Shown here: positions 62,505 to 64,000 of the stretch, piece after piece
How positions within the stretch are numbered: the stretch's first letter is position 1
Layout: every line of letters begins with the position of its first letter
NCBI GenBank assembly: GCA_027451745.1
Contig: DAIDIP010000019.1
Location: 1 to 64,000, forward strand
Reading direction: 5' to 3'
Length of the DNA stretch: 64,000 nucleotides
Source of the DNA: Candidatus Melainabacteria bacterium
Lineage (GTDB): Bacteria > Cyanobacteriota > Vampirovibrionia > Obscuribacterales > Obscuribacteraceae
Notes under the pieces: generated by a model
Told to the model about the DNA's origin: nothing
Seen by the model: only the letters and a program-made list of their open reading frames with translations
Databases searched by the model: none
Translations under genes and position numbers: made by a program

Positions 62505-63260
62505 CTATGCCTTAAACAGCGGATCTATTGAGATCTTATATTTAGCAAGCAAATACTTTCCTAGAGTGGCAAGACAAGCCAGACCATATTTTGTACTATT
62601 TATAAAATTGATCGAAGATGCCTCTGGAAAATATCTTGTTTCTACAGGAATTTCTGCAATGCGAAAATTAAAATAAACTGCCTGACAAAGAATTTCCCCA
62701 TCAAAAACAAATGCCAGCGAATTGCGCAAAAATGGCACTGTCTCTAAAAACTTTCGACTATAAGCACGATACCCTGTATGAAACTCAGATAAATGTGTAC
62801 CTAGCACAAGATTTTGACAGGTAGTAAGAAATCTATTGGCAATATACTTATACATAGGCATCCCACCTTTTAAAGCACCACCGCCTAAAAAGCGTGAGCC
62901 CAAAACAATATCTGCTTTGCCTTCCAAAATTGGCGCTACCATTTCTGGAATCTTTTTAGGATCATATTGATAATCTGGATGCAGCATAATCACAATATCT
63001 GCTCCATCTCGCAAAGCTTCTAAATAGCATGTTTTTTGATTGCCACCATAACCGACATTATGAGGATGGCGGATCACTTTAAAATCTAAAGCGCTGCCCA
63101 CAGCAGCCGTATCATCAGCAGAACAATCATCTACTAAAATAATTTCTGAGACTAAACCTTTGGGAATGTCCTCAAAAGTCTGAAGTAAGGTCTTGGCAGC
63201 GTTGTAAGCCGGCATTGTAACAACTATTTTTGCTGCCGCCGACACTGTAATGTTCTCCAT
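62505..63260 (-). CDS. GT2-family glycosyltransferase (polyprenyl-phosphate sugar synthase-like)
   Basis: A 251-residue GT-A enzyme without membrane helices. MPAYNAAKTLLQTFEDIP, LVDDCSADDT, HNVGYGGNQKTCY and the metal-binding region MLHPDYQYDP (where D-x-D would lie) match dolichol-phosphate-mannose-synthase-like proteins. GSRFLGGGALKGGMPMYKYI is also typical. It probably charges undecaprenyl phosphate with a hexose for a GT-C enzyme such as the convergent neighbour. Confidence 0.88.
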   Translation of the reverse strand: MENITVSAAAKIVVTMPAYNAAKTLLQTFEDIPKGLVSEIILVDDCSADDTAAVGSALDFKVIRHPHNVGYGGNQKTCYLEALRDGADIVIMLHPDYQYDPKKIPEMVAPILEGKADIVLGSRFLGGGALKGGMPMYKYIANRFLTTCQNLVLGTHLSEFHTGYRAYSRKFLETVPFLRNSLAFVFDGEILCQAVYFNFRIAEIPVETRYFPEASSINFINSTKYGLACLATLGKYLLAKYKISIDPLFKA

Positions 63261-63327
63261 TTTTGTTTCCTTGCCAATTGAAAATTAATAGTACCAGCTG
63301 GCATACTGAATAAACTCTCCAGAAAGC

Positions 63328-64000
63328 ATGTTAAGAGGCAATTCAAAACAAATGTCAATTCGCTGCAATTTCTCTCATCAAGCCTTTACCTTACTGGGTC
63401 GTTCTTCCTTTACTTTTGCTGCCCTATTGATCATTCTTAATAGTAACTCTTTATGGTTTACATATAATGCTGCCAACTTTGGTGTTTGGGCAATTTTGTT
63501 GAGCATTGTCATTACTCACTATTTTCTTTTGGCTCTTGAAAGCGAAGGTGCCTGCCGCTTACTTTCATTTTTCTACAAAGGAAAGCCAGCTGTTATATAT
63601 AGAAATTGGCTAACAATACAAGAAAATACTATCGCCTTTGGTTTATATCATCTTCTTTGGAGTGCCATAGATAACGTCTCTATAAGCCCTTTAGGCAATC
63701 TAATATTCAAGTCAAGAGCACTTTCTGGTCCTGTCGCTACAAATAAAAAAGCTGGTCCTGCCCTCACAGTACTAAAAATTCCCTTTGCAGCCATCGATCT
63801 ATCTGAACAGCAAAAATTCATTGCTTTACTGAAAGAAAAAGCTCCTCAAGCTAGATTAAGCAAATCTCTCAATGCGATAGTTGACAAGCGAAGCCTTCAA
63901 TCAACAAAATATATTCATATATTCACTGTCATAATTTTCCTGGCTGTACTTATTGACGTTGGCCAAGCTACTTTTAGCTTCGTTGAATTAGCCAAACGTT
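63328..64000 (+). CDS. Partial membrane protein running off the window edge
   Basis: A frame starting at ATG 63328, or in frame at 63352, stays open to the last base, giving at least 216 residues. It has hydrophobic segments near LLGRSSFTFAALLIILN, FGVWAILLSIVITHYFLLAL and HIFTVIIFLAVLIDVGQ, separated by polar loops. No family was recognised. It is divergent from the GT2 gene with a 67-base gap. Confidence 0.7.
   Translation, partial: MLRGNSKQMSIRCNFSHQAFTLLGRSSFTFAALLIILNSNSLWFTYNAANFGVWAILLSIVITHYFLLALESEGACRLLSFFYKGKPAVIYRNWLTIQENTIAFGLYHLLWSAIDNVSISPLGNLIFKSRALSGPVATNKKAGPALTVLKIPFAAIDLSEQQKFIALLKEKAPQARLSKSLNAIVDKRSLQSTKYIHIFTVIIFLAVLIDVGQATFSFVELAKR

Overview
The window is an AT-rich chromosomal segment, probably from a non-photosynthetic relative of the Cyanobacteria (Melainabacteria/Vampirovibrionia type); this placement is inferred from gene content. 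Supporting signs are a tmRNA tag beginning AKNNLVKF (cyanobacterial tags begin ANNIV), a Cph1-style histidine kinase followed by an Rcp1-like regulator, a SigF-like sigma factor beside a prepilin peptidase, and an 855-residue nucleotidyltransferase/phosphohexomutase fusion of a type common in cyanobacteria. KdsB points to a Gram-negative KDO-containing envelope. No photosynthesis gene, rRNA, CRISPR array or intact transposase was seen.

Layout. 0-2.4 kb: glycerol kinase and pyroglutamyl peptidase, then tRNA-Leu(CAA). 2.4-11.5 kb is the accessory region. The last 53 bp of tRNA-Leu recur 919 bp downstream and enclose only a HepT/MntA (HEPN/nucleotidyltransferase) toxin-antitoxin pair. Next come HigBA with a clear promoter/operator, a truncated hydrolase, prmA, a hydrolase frameshifted at an A9 tract, tmRNA, an unrecognised two-gene cassette cut by the 3' end of a dead group II intron, a heme oxygenase, gene debris, and an AbiEi/AbiEii pair. 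11.5-18.5 kb: small secreted proteins, a nuclease, and a three-gene signalling cluster (membrane histidine kinase, Rcp1-like and LuxR-type regulators).

18.5-36 kb is mostly ordinary core: a three-gene ABC-2 exporter, CorA, a triple-YbjQ protein, gatC-pyrG, an AI-2E family protein, an APC permease, an ArsR-type regulator, polA, an alkaline-phosphatase-fold protein lacking most metal ligands, a phasin-like protein and purA. 36-43.4 kb: holB, a TPR protein, a phosphatase-like protein, kdsB, a J-protein, and the minus-strand operon rpmG-trnW-secE-nusG-rplK-rplA, which has a strong promoter and a terminator-like hairpin at its very 5' end. 43.4-64 kb: a 17-bp tandem repeat before an oligopeptide-uptake operon without ATPase genes, gpsA, glycan-synthesis genes, a probable leucine-degradation cluster (biotin carrier, HMG-CoA lyase apparently starting at ATT, methylglutaconyl-CoA hydratase), mobA, a type IV pilus-related set (prepilin peptidase, sigma factor, GspE N-terminal domains only), glycosyltransferases, and a membrane protein running off the right edge.

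The strongest candidate for something unusual is the miniature tRNA-Leu island: a complete toxin-antitoxin pair bounded by long attachment-like repeats with no integrase. It is followed immediately by a second toxin-antitoxin unit that ends at a broken hydrolase.
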